64,000 bases of DNA from Rhododendron vialii (GCF_030253575.1 NC_080562.1:43191852-43255851); one strand, 5' to 3'; shown: positions 12,647 to 25,479, counted from the first letter of the stretch. Made by a program: numbers and translations. The notes: generated by a model not told the origin, from the letters alone.

Positions 12647-13427
12647 AGCCATCCATAGTGGTATAATCAAATGCCAATTATTTTTAAAGTTAACAATGTT
12701 GGTGCAAAAGATTACTCATAATAGTATAATCAAACTTAGCAACATCCTTAGAAATAATCAAATTTTGGGCTTTGGATAACCAAAATTAACAACCTTTTTC
12801 AATAATCAAAATTTATGGATCCTACACCACATAAGTTAATTAGTTCCAAAATTTGTATATATACGTGTTTCAACTAGTATTTTCTTCTTCCATTCTTCGC
12901 CCATTCTTTTTTTTTTTTGGTTAAAAAAATAAAATTGAAGAATAAAAATTTTATGTAGCCAAGCTTTTTCGCTACCCTATATCTTTTTCACTTCGCCAAC
13001 AAACTATTTCTCTTTCTTTTCTTTCAAAAGTGAAACTCATATCTCTCGATCATCTACAATTCAATTCATCGTCGCCGGATTAAAGTATTTTACTCTTCTT
13101 TCCCGTTTCTACTACCCACCCCCGGAAAAAGAAAAAGGAAAAAATCATAATAGGAGGTAAGGAAGTCACCGGTTTTTTTTTCAAAATTAAGAGAGGGAAT
13201 CGATATATTTTAACTCATAAAAAACGTAAATGAAGGGAAGTGAATGACGGGAAACAAGGGGGAGAGAGAATGAAATTGTAGTTGACCCCATATTTTGATT
13301 ATGAACTTAAAGTGACCATAGTGAAGCTTAACATTGTTAAGTTTAGTAACCTCTTAAGTGAATAATCAAAAGCTGATGTGTCAACTTTTGGTTATCCTTT
13401 TTTGATTATATCACTGTGGATGGCCTA
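12647..13427. mobile_element. Foldback MITE, copy 2
   Basis: The left end reads GCCATCCATAGTGGTATAATC and the right end is its inverse, GATTATATCACTGTGGATGGC. Sub-terminal blocks are also inverted: AACAATGTT, TTAGCAAC and AATAATCAAA on the left match GTAACC, AACATTGTT and TTTGATTAT on the right. The interior is A/T-rich with no coding potential. It shares sub-terminal words with the element at 4819-5600. The superfamily is not certain because no clean target duplication could be seen. Confidence 0.7.
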
Positions 13428-13848
13428 AGTAGAAATTTTTAAAAGCTTACATATTTCTTTATCACTAAATAATATATGCCATAAAGAAGGACATGAATAA
13501 CAACCTTAATGAGAGTATCTCTTAGAATTGGATATTAACAAGTGGGCACTATTATTACATCTCGTTGAAAGTACTCTAAATAAGGCTATTAGCAAAACCA
13601 TATACTTGAAACAATTTCAAAAAGAAGGAAGATCCATAAACATATCGTAATAGATAACGTTCTGAAAGCCGTTTTCTAAGTTTGTAAAGATTAAAGAGAT
13701 TTGAGAAATTTATTAATTATTCGTTTTTCGTTCTAACATTAGATAGCGTCCAAGATATGCTAAAAACCTTTTGCCCAAACTTTCAACTAATTGAATTTCT
13801 TCGTTTGAAAATGAAAATCATTTATGAAAATAAAATGGCAATAACTTA

Positions 13849-14075
13849 CTCCATCCGTCCCAAATTAAATGTTTTCTATAGTTTTTCGTGCATTTTCAAA
13901 TTCTCCAAAAGTACACTTCTACGAATTATTTTTTATTTTCTTACACCAAATTAAAGTGCTCATTGCGTATTTTAATTTGGTATAAGAAAATTAAAAAAAT
14001 AATATGTGAAAATATTTTTTTTTGAGTTTTGAAAATGTACAGAAAATCGTTAGGGATATTTAAATTGGGACGGGG
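13849..14075. mobile_element. Stowaway-like MITE, degenerate
   Basis: It starts CTCCATCCGTCCCAAATTAAA next to TA and ends AAATTGGGACGGGG, the Tc1/mariner-derived Stowaway terminal pattern. The interior folds back on itself: TTTTTTATTTTCTTACACC near 13926 pairs with GGTATAAGAAAATTAAAAAA near 13979. The right target TA is not preserved. Confidence 0.7.
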
Positions 14076-14198
14076 CAAATTATTTTTTTGACCAGAATTA
14101 AACTTGATTTATACAGTATATAACAAACAAAAGGAAAATACAATACAATAAAAGCGGACGCTACCAGTTTGAAAGTACAAAAAAACAAAGACACCAAA

Positions 14199-15415
14199 TA
14201 AAATAAAGGGAAAAAAAAATCGAAATGGTCCATGTAGTTAAATGTTTGTGTCAACTTGGTCCATCTAGTTGTAATTGGCTCAATTTATACTCTGTACTTT
14301 TCATTTTGTTCCAATTTGGTCTAATTACTAATTGCTGTTAGTCTTTTTAAATAAAGACAAAAATAAGCCAATAAAGACAAAATTAAGCCAATAAGCCAAT
14401 TTTTTTGTATTTATTCAAAAAAAATTGAATTTCAATGGTAATTTTTTACTTTTTAGGTTCCTCTCGTCATGACGAAATAATAATTCTGAAAAAATTGACA
14501 AAAAAACTAACAAATGCGAAAAAAATTGAATAAGGACAAAAAAAATAAGCCACTTGGCTTATTTAGCCGAACAACCCCTGAGTTTATGTAATATTTTGAC
14601 TTTTGGATCTATGTTATGTTGTGATTTTTGGACATAGTTCTATATGCATTTTCAGTACTATGTAGAAAAATAGGCATCTCAATATTTGTCCACAAGTTGA
14701 ACAGGTAGGCAATACCAATGATTATGTTGCCTCATGAGCGATTATGAAAATGGTGAATTAGAGGGCAACTTTTTGTAGAAAACTATAACCAAATTTCTTC
14801 TCAGGTGCCTCCTTATCAATGAAGAACGGAAGAATGAGTTGTGTTTTGGTTTAGAGGTATATTAGGTAGGCTTGTGCAAAAAACTCGTCCACTCGCGACC
14901 CGACCCAACACGAAGGGTTCCGGGTGGGGTTGAACATGTGCTTCAGACAGGCACGAGTTCATTTTCTATTAAAAATCAAATTTTGGTTTGGGGTCCGAGT
15001 TGGTGTGTTTCTTACCTGACCCGGCTAATTCATAAAGATTAATTCAGTTTTTGGTCAGACCTGACCCGACGTAAAGAATCGAGCTCGCGGACGGTTCTTA
15101 CCCCTTTTCTGTTCGATTTGTGCGCTTAAAACATTTGTTACCCGCCATGTCGGGTCGGGGGTCAAACCTGACCGCCCGACCCGTGTACACCCCTAATATT
15201 AGGGCAAGAGGGGAATGAGAGAATTACTGTTTTAACCCAAAAAAAGGGGCCATTTGATTTTGCTGTTAACAGAACTAACGACAGTTAGTAATTGGATCAA
15301 GTTGAAACATAATGAAAAGTACAGAGAGTAAATCGAGCCAATTACAATTACGGGGACCAAGTTAACACAAACACTTAACTATAGGGATCATTTTAGTTTT
15401 TTTCCCTAAAACAAA
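14199..15415. mobile_element. Mutator-like non-autonomous element with 9-bp target duplication
   Basis: The element itself is 14208-15406. Its ends, starting GGGAAAAAAAAATCG and ending TTAGTTTTTTTCCC, lie in long imperfect inverted repeats of roughly 120-135 bp. These share words such as TAATTGTAATTGGCTC/GAGCCAATTACAATTA and GTACTTTTCAT/ATGAAAAGTAC. The flanking direct repeats are TAAAATAAA (14199-14207) and TAAAACAAA (15407-15415). Nine-base duplications and long TIRs are typical of Mutator-like elements. The interior contains degenerate ACCCGACCC/TCGGGTCGGG words near 14895-15185 and no transposase. Confidence 0.85.
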
Positions 15416-15746
15416 AGAAAAAAGAAAAATCGCTTAGAGCCAAGACGTTGGAGTTGGACCTATGACCACGTTCATGAAGGGGGTTGAACTCAGTTGAAGT
15501 GGCCAATTATGAAGTGGCCATATGGATACAAAGCAAACTCTCTCGAATAACCCACCGCACCAATTTGAACTTGTTCTTGCCGCAGTCTGAAGAGGGAAGA
15601 CCGAAGCCGTTGCAAGGACGGAGTAATTTAAATCGACTATTCATTCCTTGAAAATCATTCACGAAAATAGAATGGCAATAACGTAAATAACTCTCACAAC
15701 GCAGGTCAATTACCACTCACCAACCATATGTAAACGAACCCTCCTG

Positions 15747-15755
15747 AAACCCTAA
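15747..15755 (+). promoter_or_regulatory. telo-box (AAACCCTAA) before RPL27
   Basis: AAACCCTAA lies about 80 bases before the RPL27 start codon. Telo-boxes are a known feature near the transcription start of plant ribosomal-protein and other translation genes, where they boost expression in dividing cells. Position and gene context agree. Confidence 0.8.
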
Positions 15756-15769
15756 TTCACTTGCGAGCG

Positions 15770-15771
<2 letters not shown>

Positions 15772-15806
<35 letters not shown>
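15772..15806 (+). repeat. GA dinucleotide repeat in the RPL27 leader
   Basis: About 17 GA units directly upstream of the RPL27 coding region, probably inside the 5' leader. Such repeats can bind GAGA-type BBR/BPC factors, but that role is not shown by the sequence. Confidence 0.85.
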
Positions 15807-15808
<2 letters not shown>

Positions 15809-15836
15809 GCGTAACCAGAGAGCTCCAAAGGCGAAA

Positions 15837-16244
15837 ATGGTGAAGTTCTTGAAGCCAAACAAGGCGGTCATCGTCCTCCAGGGTCGCTTCGCCGGCCGTA
15901 AGGCGGTCATCGTTCGATCCTTCGACGACGGCACCCGCGACCGTCCCTACGGCCACTGCCTCGTCGTCGGCGTCGCCAAGTACCCCAAGAAGGTCATCCG
16001 AAAGGACTCCGCAAAAAAGACGGCCAAGAAGTCACGCGTCAAGGCGTTTATCAAGCTGGTCAACTACAACCACATCATGCCCACTCGGTACACCCTGGAC
16101 GTGGATCTCAAGGACGTCGTCACCGTGGATTCGCTTCAGTCGAGGGATAAGAAGGTGACCGCGGCCAAGGAGGCCAAGGCCCGGTTCGAGGAGCGGTTCA
16201 AGACTGGGAAGAACCGGTGGTTCTTTTCCAAGCTCCGATTCTGA
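15837..16244 (+). CDS. RPL27: 60S ribosomal protein L27 (eL27)
   Basis: An intronless frame of 135 residues, the length usual for plant eL27. It starts [20 protein letters not shown] (KOW-type fold at the N terminus) and continues with [17 protein letters not shown], the basic [14 protein letters not shown] stretch and the family-diagnostic end [17 protein letters not shown]. eL27 is a structural protein of the cytosolic large subunit, near the peptidyl-transferase side. The start is fixed by the conserved MVKFL. The gene is GC-rich in third positions compared with its surroundings, as expected for a highly expressed gene. A telo-box and GA repeat precede it. Confidence 0.98.
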   Translation: MVKFLKPNKAVIVLQGRFAGRKAVIVRSFDDGTRDRPYGHCLVVGVAKYPKKVIRKDSAKKTAKKSRVKAFIKLVNYNHIMPTRYTLDVDLKDVVTVDSLQSRDKKVTAAKEAKARFEERFKTGKNRWFFSKLRF

Positions 16245-17120
16245 AAAAGGTCGCGTTTATTCCGGCTCTATGTTATGTTTCTGATAATTGTAGTGACGGC
16301 AACTTTAATGTCGTTCTGGTTTAGGGTTTCTTTGTGATATTTTGGCGAATTTTGTCTTGGATTTTGAATTTAGTTTGTGATTCGAATGTTGAACTTGGTT
16401 ATATTTTCATGGATCCGTTATGTTTCTCAGCTGCTTTTATGTTTATGCATATCCCAGTTTTATGCGGGGCCTTTGGATTGAGAGATTTGATGAGAGAAGA
16501 AACCTAAGGAAAGGGTTAGATTTTTTTGCCAATCACTCATGTGGATTGATTACTTATCACACCCTTTTTGACAATCCGAAGGGGCTGTAAGTTATGTTTG
16601 ATTATGCTCTAGGTTTGTTGTTGATTCTTTGTTATTTGACATTTTTTTTTGGAGTGTTGATGTGGTAGCCATTTCTGAAAGTTAGGCATGTGGCTTTTGG
16701 GATGTGAGATTTGTTAGCATATATTGTAGTCTGGTGGTATGATGCGCATGTTTGGGGTATTTTGCTAATAGGGGCCCCCTTCCATCATATTGCTTCTATG
16801 AAACTCTGTTGAGAGGGAAAAGCGGATAAAGTAAGTGGTAAAGTGTTATCTTATTTGCATTAGTCGGATTGCAGATTGCTGTTTAAGCAAATGGTACATT
16901 GGCATGACTTATCGGAGCTCTTACTAGTGATAAAGTCAGTGGAATTGACTCATTGATTTTGATAAAGGAAAAATAGTGGTTCCTAGTATGTGAAATTGAC
17001 TACTGACCACATGGACGGAGAAGAAGGGGGGTTGAGACTAACGGGCCCTAACATGACCTGTAATTTATGAGAAGTGGTTCCTATTAGTATTGAGGATGAA
17101 ATATAGCTACTAGTAGTAGG
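16245..17120. other. 3' flank of RPL27, nothing else seen
   Basis: Probable 3'UTR and downstream spacer, rich in T. No protein-like frame and no repeat that I can name. Confidence 0.4.
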
Positions 17121-17287
17121 CTACTTACCAGTGTTCTAAAACAAGAAATTAATCGGCAATTAATCGTTGGCGGAGCCTATCCGACTAGATCTAACAAACG
17201 ATTAATTGCCGTTTAATCTGATAAATCGCTCGAAGGTGGCCGACCGCTTGACTAGCACCTAGCGATTTTTAGAACATTGCTACCTAC
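17121..17287. mobile_element. hAT-type MITE, 151 bp
   Basis: The element is 17129-17279. It starts CAGTGTTCTAAAA and ends TTTTTAGAACATTG, short near-perfect inverted ends. CTACTTAC (17121-17128) and CTACCTAC (17280-17287) form an 8-bp target duplication with one mismatch. Eight-base duplications and CA..TG ends fit the hAT superfamily. The inside carries ATTAATCGGCAATTAATCG and its partial inverse and is not coding. Confidence 0.8.
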
Positions 17288-20200
17288 TGGTCACAAGTTT
17301 GTGATTCCTAATAGTAAGGCTACTGGCTACATGGAAAGTTATTTCGTAAATCTTGGCAAATTATCGAGATCACTACTCATAAGATGTATGAGACTATGAG
17401 TAGTAGTAGGCTACTGGTCGCCAGTTTGTGATTCCTATTTGTGAGTCTGCTAGCTACACTCGAAAGTTGTTTTGGGAATCCAATCGAATTACATTGACAG
17501 ACCCAAGGGCCTCGATTTGAAGAGGGATGTAATTTACATAAGTTGTATGTTACCTTGATTTTGTGATTCCTCGGTTACCATGAAATGTTGGATCCAGAAC
17601 TGCACACTGCCTCCTAGAATTAGGATAAAATTTACGGGGTCGGTCCAAAAGATTACACGATGGCTTGACTGAAAAAAGACCGTATTTGCTTGGTTGGTTC
17701 TTTGAACAAAATTTCGAGAAGTCTATTGGCGAATGACCCCTAAAGAAGAGTAATTCTCCCAGAACTAGAACTAGCATGGAGGATAGATTGCACTAAAAGC
17801 AAATGTGATCATTGGGGCTGGATTAGCTCTGAACAGTTGTAGACACAAAACGGGGTTAGCAAGGAATTGGGAACTGTGTTTTGAGGAGTTTAAATAAATG
17901 TAAGCATAAAGAATGTGATAAGTATGATTGTTTATGGCTTTTGAAATGGCTACACTTGCAAATTCCCTGAAGCATCGACCTGTCATTACTCAAAAGCCTG
18001 ATGGACAGTTGCTAATTGGTTTTTTGGTGAATGGAGGGTTGCTAATTGCTTCTATATGTATATGTAGTGACTAACCCCCCCCCCACCCCCCCCCCCCCCC
18101 CCTCCCTTTCAATAGACACATTCGGTGCCTGTTGTTGAGGAGGCGTTTGTTTAACCTATCTAAAGTCTGACATGTTTTATCTTTCTTTCTCCCTTCACAT
18201 TTTTGTGTTCTTCCCTTCCCTCTTCCATCAGAAACGCAATGGAGTGATCTGGTATTGGATCTTAATGGTGATCTGGTATTGGATCTGAATGGCTGTGGTT
18301 GCTAGGGTTATCATTTTGTTGATGGAATGCTAATACGGTTTTTAATGTTGGAATCTGCAGTACATGCATACCGATCCTTCTTGGTAGTCTTGTATGAAAT
18401 CTTTTTTTCGTTCCGACACAGGAAAAAAGCAACCGTGGAGGTGCAGGTAGGTATATTCTATTTGAGTGATGAAACAAAAGGGAAGTGATGAGTGATAACC
18501 TCGAAATATGTTGCCAATTGACTGAACCCAGCTGTTCACTTTACTTGCCCAGGAACTTCATAATTCGAACTGTGGAAGGAACACATGAGATTGGATAGAG
18601 AAGCGTGGAAGTAACTAATTGATCCTTTTTCGTGATTGTGCCCTTATTTTTTTCCCACACGGAATTAAAAAAGATGTTAAGGGGGGGCTTTCCCCCAATT
18701 CTCATAGCTGCTGCCTTGTTGCGTACTTGGTGAATCTGTGATTCTCGATAGCTGTTCGTTCTTGAACTAGGCTTTGAAGCGTGCAGTTGTTTGGTCTTAA
18801 GTTTCTTGGATAGTGATCCATGGGGAATTAGAGATTTCGTCCCTTCTGGGACATCTGATAATATTGGAACGATACAGAGAATTAGAGATTTCTATGGCGA
18901 TGGAGAGAATTGATTCCGACATTGATCAACTATGGGGAGAAGATCAACTATGGGGAGAAAATAGATTCTGGACAGTGACGCAGAATTTACTCTTTGCTTT
19001 TATGTTTCCGTTCATATGGGCAAGACGTTATTACCTAGGGATGTCCTGTTTCATTTGGAATAAATCTGGGAATACTAGTACATAAGATATGTACGTGGAA
19101 AATCATGACCAAATGGCAAACAGAAATTTTCAAAAGCTAAATAGAGTGTCCAAAGTCACCAACAGGCAACAGTCTATCGCGTAATCTCTTCAGAAGCATG
19201 GACTGGGTTATTCATTTATTCAATTAGCTGATGTTGAGCATGTTTTTTCTCATCTTTCGAGAAACAAATGAGTCATTGGTTTACAGATCAATGTCAATTT
19301 CATACTTTAAGATGAGAAACAAATGAGTCATTAGTTTACAGATTAATGTCAATTTCATACTTTATGTTGCCATTCCATTCAGAATTGTTTGCGAAATTTC
19401 ATATGTGGCAATCTTATCTGGATACTGATTTTACTGGAAGTACAGAATGTATCATACTTTAGGTGATGTCTGGTAGATAAACAGAACTTGATGTTTTACT
19501 GGAAGTCCAGAATGTATCATCAAAAATAGTAATCAAATACTATGTTTCAGCAAATCCAGGTTTGTTTCATTCAAGTAACGGATTCTAATTGAGACTGAGC
19601 ATCTTCTGATCAATCCAAATATATCATCTGGTTTCATTAGTAACGAGATCTTGGAGTTTTACTCATTGATCAATTGGAGAAATTTTTCAGTGCCAGGATG
19701 GGTGCCACATCACCCGACTGACGTGGTGAAATATGAAGTCTTCCCCTTCTCCTCAATCGTACATGGCCCTCTAGGCCACACATTTTTGTTAATGAAAGCT
19801 AGGCCACATAAATATTGCTCAGGGTGAAGTTTGGTCTTGGAGTTGGAGGAAATGGGGCACACGGGGGACAGGTCACATGATGCTATTGGTTAAATCGAGT
19901 AAAGATTTTTTCATGACCGAATTGTCAAATGTTTTGTGTGAAAGGTTACCTACCTGCACAAAACCTTGATTATATCTCCAACTCATTTATTTTTGGAAGC
20001 GTTAATAAACAGCAAGAAAAGTATAACCGTGTCACGTCGCCCGGTTGACGTGGTGTTCGGATTGACACATTCGAGCCATCTAAAAGTGTATTAGATGATT
20101 CAAATTGAAATAATCTCTTCTCTCATTCCCACATTCTCTTTCTCCAAATCTAAGCTGTCTAAAACTAAAACGAACGATTCGAATGGACCGAACGAATACC

Positions 20201-20500
20201 ATGTAGCACCTGCTTGGCACCGAAAAATTTCTCCAATCAATTGAAGAGAGATTTCATCAATTCGTCGGGACTCACGTCTCTGAGTGGGAACCACTTCATA
20301 AATACTACTATAGTAATTACTCGTTTGGAGTCCAATTTTCTACACTCTTACTAAATGGGGAGCTCAAGTCTTCTGTACCTAAATTCCTCCGTGCTTCTGT
20401 TCCTATTCATTTCCGACCGTTGGATTAAGTTAAAAAATTTATATCCCTAAAAATTTTGATCCTTTGGCCAAAAAGGGCCCAAAACCACACCGGAACAAGC
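17288..20500. other. Intergenic between RPL27 and GGPPS; small repeats only
   Basis: No recognisable gene. It contains a C homopolymer tract (18075-18102, one interruption), a tandem duplication of about 55 bp at 19259-19364 (AACAAATGAGTCATT core), and two diverged copies of a TGACGTGG-containing 27-mer (19702-19728 and 20029-20055, listed separately). The frame at 18813-19085 shows no domain and is probably chance. Confidence 0.5.
19702..20055 (+). promoter_or_regulatory. Two copies of an inverted ACGTG-type motif upstream of GGPPS
   Basis: Blocks at 19702-19728 and 20029-20055 share 22 of 27 bases. Each ends in CTGACGTGGTG or TTGACGTGGTG. The second also begins with GTCACGTC, so its two halves form an inverted CACGTC/GACGTG pair. 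ACGT-core sites are bound by plant bZIP factors. They lie about 1.0 and 0.65 kb before the GGPPS start codon. Function is inferred; they may simply be a repeat. Confidence 0.35.
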
Positions 20501-20524
20501 AATTTCTGATAGTACTAGTAGTAG

Positions 20525-20532
20525 TATAAAAA
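20525..20532 (+). promoter_or_regulatory. Candidate TATA box of the GGPPS gene
   Basis: TATAAAAA lies about 180 bases before the GGPPS start codon. A start of transcription near 20560 would give a leader of roughly 145 bases, a normal length. Confidence 0.5.
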
Positions 20533-20702
20533 ATTACGGGAGTGAAAGGGCATCTACTTATTTGGGAAATTATTAGTATTATCAGGCATTTCATTTCTTG
20601 GTGGCGTGGAGAGTTCTCTCTGAGTAGACTGGATTTTCCTGCTGCTGGCTTTGATTTGATTCGCTCTCTGTACTTCCAATTAGGATATACTCCTCCTAGT
20701 AA

Positions 20703-21836
<1,134 letters not shown>

Positions 21837-21839
21837 TCC

Positions 21840-22970
21840 CCAAATCAATCAACGATAGTACTGTACTATCCTCTTCTGTTCTGTTAGTCTATTTAGTTTA
21901 GCGGAAACGCGTAAGTTAGCTTCAGCGAAAGCGTATGGGTCACAGCTGCTTTATTAGTATCTCAGTGCTTCGATTGTCAGTTTTTCAATTCATGGATAGA
22001 TAGATAGATAGATGTGATATGAAGTCGATTCATTTTCATATTGAATGAATCAGGTAACATTGGGTGGTGGTGGCGGTGGTGGATTCCTTTTTTTAGGCGC
22101 GTTGGATTGAGAATGTATTATTGTTGGAACCATGAATTTGCTTCTTAATTTGTTGGAGTAGTAACAATTTGATTTGAAAAGCTTTCTTCCAATTGGAGTT
22201 GTGTTGTTGATTGCTTTCTAGTGGTAGTTACCAACCACGCCACGAATCCGGATCATACCCACCCCACAGATACTTTCTCCACAATCTTGCAAGTGTCATC
22301 GAAAACAAAGTACTCCTACTGTAGTGGTTAGGAATGGAACGGTGCAAAAGGACTTTAAAAAAAAAAATGAAATGCAAAGCACTGATTGTTGAATAATAGT
22401 AAATTTTTAAAACTCGTTAAGTTTTAATCAATGACGTATTTTTGTGTTTTAGGCGTTTGGCATTGTAGGTATCTCACTCGTATATTTAAAGTTTCACTAG
22501 CCATTATCTATCTTTTCGAAGAATTCCAGAGGGAGCTGCCCTCCCTCGTGAGGTAGGCGAAACATTCTTTTCTATGGGTACATTTTGTTTTTCAGGTAGT
22601 AGTTCTCAAGCTCTCCTCGTGAGGTAGGTGAAATTTTAGTAATTAAACGGCATTTTTGGAAAGGTAAACTCTTCTATGTACAACAATTGATCAACAACAA
22701 TGCAATACACACACACACAACAATCCAAAGATAACACCAAATACAATTTTTCACATACATGTGGGATCCACACGAACTGAAAAACATGTGAATCCCATAT
22801 ATATGTAAGAAGTTATATTTGGTGTTGTGTTTGAATTATTGTGTGAGTATCATTTTGATTAACCATTTACTTATCCTTTTAGGTTTTCTAAATTGGACAA
22901 AACAAATTATACGAGGGGGTAAATTCTCTCAAGTGTTGGGCGCCTCAATTAAATCAGGACACGGGACTCT
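21840..22970. other. 3' flank of GGPPS and spacer
   Basis: Non-coding, with short (TAGA) and (GTGGTG) runs after the gene. GGGAGCTGCCCTCCCTCGTGAGGTAGGCGAAA near 22531 and CTCTCCTCGTGAGGTAGGTGAAA near 22610 share CTCGTGAGGTAGGYGAAA, a small direct repeat. A weak inverted pair, CATACATGTGGGATCC (22753) and GGGATTCACATGTTTTTC reversed (22780s), suggests a short foldback. Nothing protein-like. Confidence 0.4.
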
Positions 22971-22980
22971 ACCGTCCCCA

Positions 22981-23602
22981 TGATGCAGCAGGCGCTGCCC
23001 ACCCTATTTATTGCTGCCGTTTTGCCTCATTAAAAGGGAGTCCGCGCATGCATGTTAAATATATTAAGAATAATTAGCTACTTCATTTGAATCATTCAGG
23101 TCCTTGTTTTGAGCTCTTCTTTTGTTTGCTAAATTCGATAACTGATTACTGATTTATTATTTTTGGCCTATTTTGGCTTCTATAAAAATTATTCAAGTCG
23201 GTCATTATTCTTAAAATATTTTTTGTGGGTTCCTAAAAAATATTAGCTCAACCTAATATCGGTCGGACGTTAGGAATTGTGAGTGAAAAAACCACTTAAC
23301 TTCGGACTAATGATTTATTGATTTTTTGTGGAGCTCATTTTGGGTCTCACAAAGATGATTCAAACTGTTCATTAATCTTGAAATATATTTTATGGGTTAT
23401 TTGAAAAAAGTTAGTTAAATCCAATATCGGTAAGGCGTTACTAATTGTGAAACAAGTTTTATTTGCTATGTTTAATGCTTTGTTGCTCCAAATGGACCTT
23501 AACAAACAAAAGGAGAGCACATGCGGGGACCCCCTTAATGAGGCAAAACGGCAGCGTTAAATGGGAGTGGGCAGCGCCTTCTGCTTCAGCGTGCCGAGAC
23601 GT
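22981..23602. mobile_element. Foldback element with internal direct duplication
   Basis: The ends are inverted: AGGCGCTGCCCAC then GCTGCCGTTTTGCCTCATTA on the left, and TAATGAGGCAAAACGGCAGC then GTGGGCAGCGCC on the right. The terminal repeats are about 65 bp. Inside, two diverged direct copies of about 160 bp (near 23150-23300 and 23310-23460) share words such as TGATTTATT, TTTTGTGG, AATATCGGT and CTAATTGTGA. No transposase is present and no clear target duplication was found. Confidence 0.65.
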
Positions 23603-23944
23603 CGTTGCAAATTGTATCGAAGTATAACTCTACAAGCTCTAATTGAAGCACTTAAATAAGTCTCCTCGTGGAACACGTTTTCAATATAGTACAGTATATA
23701 CAATTCCATGAAAGACATGTTTTCTGGTGTAATTTCTTTTTCACATTTCTCACAAGGAAATGTGCAACCTCAAGGAAAACGGCTTGCCTGCTGTTTGGAT
23801 ATTGGAATGCACGTCGTACAGTCCGGCCGACTCCGATCATGTAAAAGATCAGGGAAAGTCTTCAATACACGCATATATATACACACTGCGTTATAATTTC
23901 AAGAGCAAATAAAATGTGCTCCGATAAGATTTTCATTCACCCAA

Positions 23945-24198
23945 CGAAGGTTGTCTCCACTGGCCAGGGGGTTGCTCCCACCCTGGAGGTGTGAGTTGGA
24001 TTCTTGGAGGTAGGCCAATCATTTGGGAGGTAAAGTCATGTGGGTAGCCTCATGGGTGAGTCTAGTGGTCCCTCTCTTTAGTTGTTTCTAATTGCTTTCC
24101 GTGAGTGTTGGTTTTCTATGGCCGGTCACAAGTGAAATAGTGTCATCTCATTTGAGAACGGGGATACCTTCTATGTTGTAAAAGAAAAAGAAAAAGAT
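23945..24198 (+). repeat. Possible tRNA-related SINE
   Basis: ACTGGCCAGGGGGTTGC resembles a Pol III A-box region. GTGAGTTGGATTCTT some 35 bases later resembles a B box. The block ends in GTTGTAAAAGAAAAAGAAAAAG, an A-rich tail. This fits a short retroposon, but boxes are weak and no target duplication was established. Confidence 0.35.
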
Positions 24199-24594
24199 AT
24201 AATTTTTATTCAGTGTATGTGATTGTAGTACTTTTTTTTTTTTTGATCCGCTAGTTGTAGTACTTCATAAGCTCTACATTGAGAATGGATGTGACCATTG
24301 AAATGGACGTGAAACGAGGTCAGCGTTAGCCGAACTGCACGCCATGCAGTCTACTCCCAAACCTTAACTAAGTAGTATGGAAAAATATTAGTCTCAGTAC
24401 GACTAGTCATCTTTATGGAATTTCACCATAACTATCACTTGACCAAAGTTAAGGTTTCAATGCTTTCTACGGAGGGAAAAAAAAAAACGTGTCTGGCCAC
24501 CCACAAGTGACTATGGATCGAATTACTCGTATCATTGTATCAACCGGCCACTTGATAATTGCATGGATTTAACATCAAGGATAATCGATGGATC

Positions 24595-25068
24595 CCTCCT
24601 CTGTCGCGAAGTTTGATATTGATGGAGCTTATAAATCCTTCCGCAACTTAACTGTCTTTGACGTTATCACGAGATAGTGGTGGAGCAGCTCATTTCTAGT
24701 ATATGGGTAAAACGATTGCAACTTCAGCCATTACCATTGAGGCATGGGCTCTGATCAGATAGTCGGACTGTTTGGAACTTATCAACTGCTTCAAGGATCC
24801 CAAGTCTTCTGGTCCTTGGGAGATTAGAGCACTAGTGGATGACATCAAAGATTGGGCTAGCTCTAGAAATTGGTCCTTTGTTTGGTGTTGTAGAAAGAAA
24901 AACAAAGTTGCGCACTGGCTTGTTGCAAATTGCCTTAGTAAAAATTGTATTTTCTCTTTGGGTTGTATTCCGCCCAATTTGCAATTTTTACTAGATTCTC
25001 ATGTACCGCGCTGACTTTGTGTTATATGAAAATGACCTTTTCTTTCCAAAAAAAAAAAGAAAAAAAAA
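24595..25068 (+). pseudogene. LINE 3' fragment, RNase H-like C-terminus (copy 1)
   Basis: Several frames together encode the tail of the RNase H-like (RVT_3) domain common at the 3' end of plant LINE-type elements. The early part (FDIDGAYKS, 24614 onward) is broken by stops. From 24769 an open stretch reads ELINCFKDPKSSGPWEIRA, VDDIKDWASSRNWSFVWC, KKNKVAHWLVANCLS and GCIPPN. The final VAHWLA-like motif is typical of this family. The copy ends in an A-rich tail at 25048-25068, as expected for a 5'-truncated retroposon. Not functional. Confidence 0.8.
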
Positions 25069-25199
25069 GGGAAAATAACGGCTAAGGACGTGTTTTGATA
25101 ATTAATACTCGTCAAGGACATTTTCAGTATTAACAAATGTTCTTAGCTTGTTCTTGATTGGTATTAATTATCAAAACATGTTCTGGGCCGTCATTTTCC
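25069..25199. mobile_element. Short foldback MITE inside a LINE poly-A tail
   Basis: GGAAAATAACGGC...TTTTGATAATTAATAC at the left and GTATTAATTATCAAAA...GCCGTCATTTTCC at the right form inverted ends of about 39 bp, with only about 55 bases between. Both sides are runs of A, so a poly-A target duplication is likely but cannot be measured. Confidence 0.7.
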
Positions 25200-25479
25200 A
25201 AAAAAAAAAACGGATGAATGAATGCTCAGCATTTCAAAGCCCAAATTGTTAAGTTGGGTGAAGCCCAATCTCATAGCAAGACTTCTCTTTGGATCATGCT
25301 GGGCTTGGAATAGCCCATTATTGCTCTTGGGTTAATGATTGGTTTAACGGGAAATTCCGGGCTGGTCCCATATTTTACGGGGGTTCCATGCAAACCTTTT
25401 TTTAAAGTGTTATCCCATCTAGACTCTTTGTAAAGATATTTTTACTATTTTTCCCTTATCACTTTTCATATCCCAAGAA

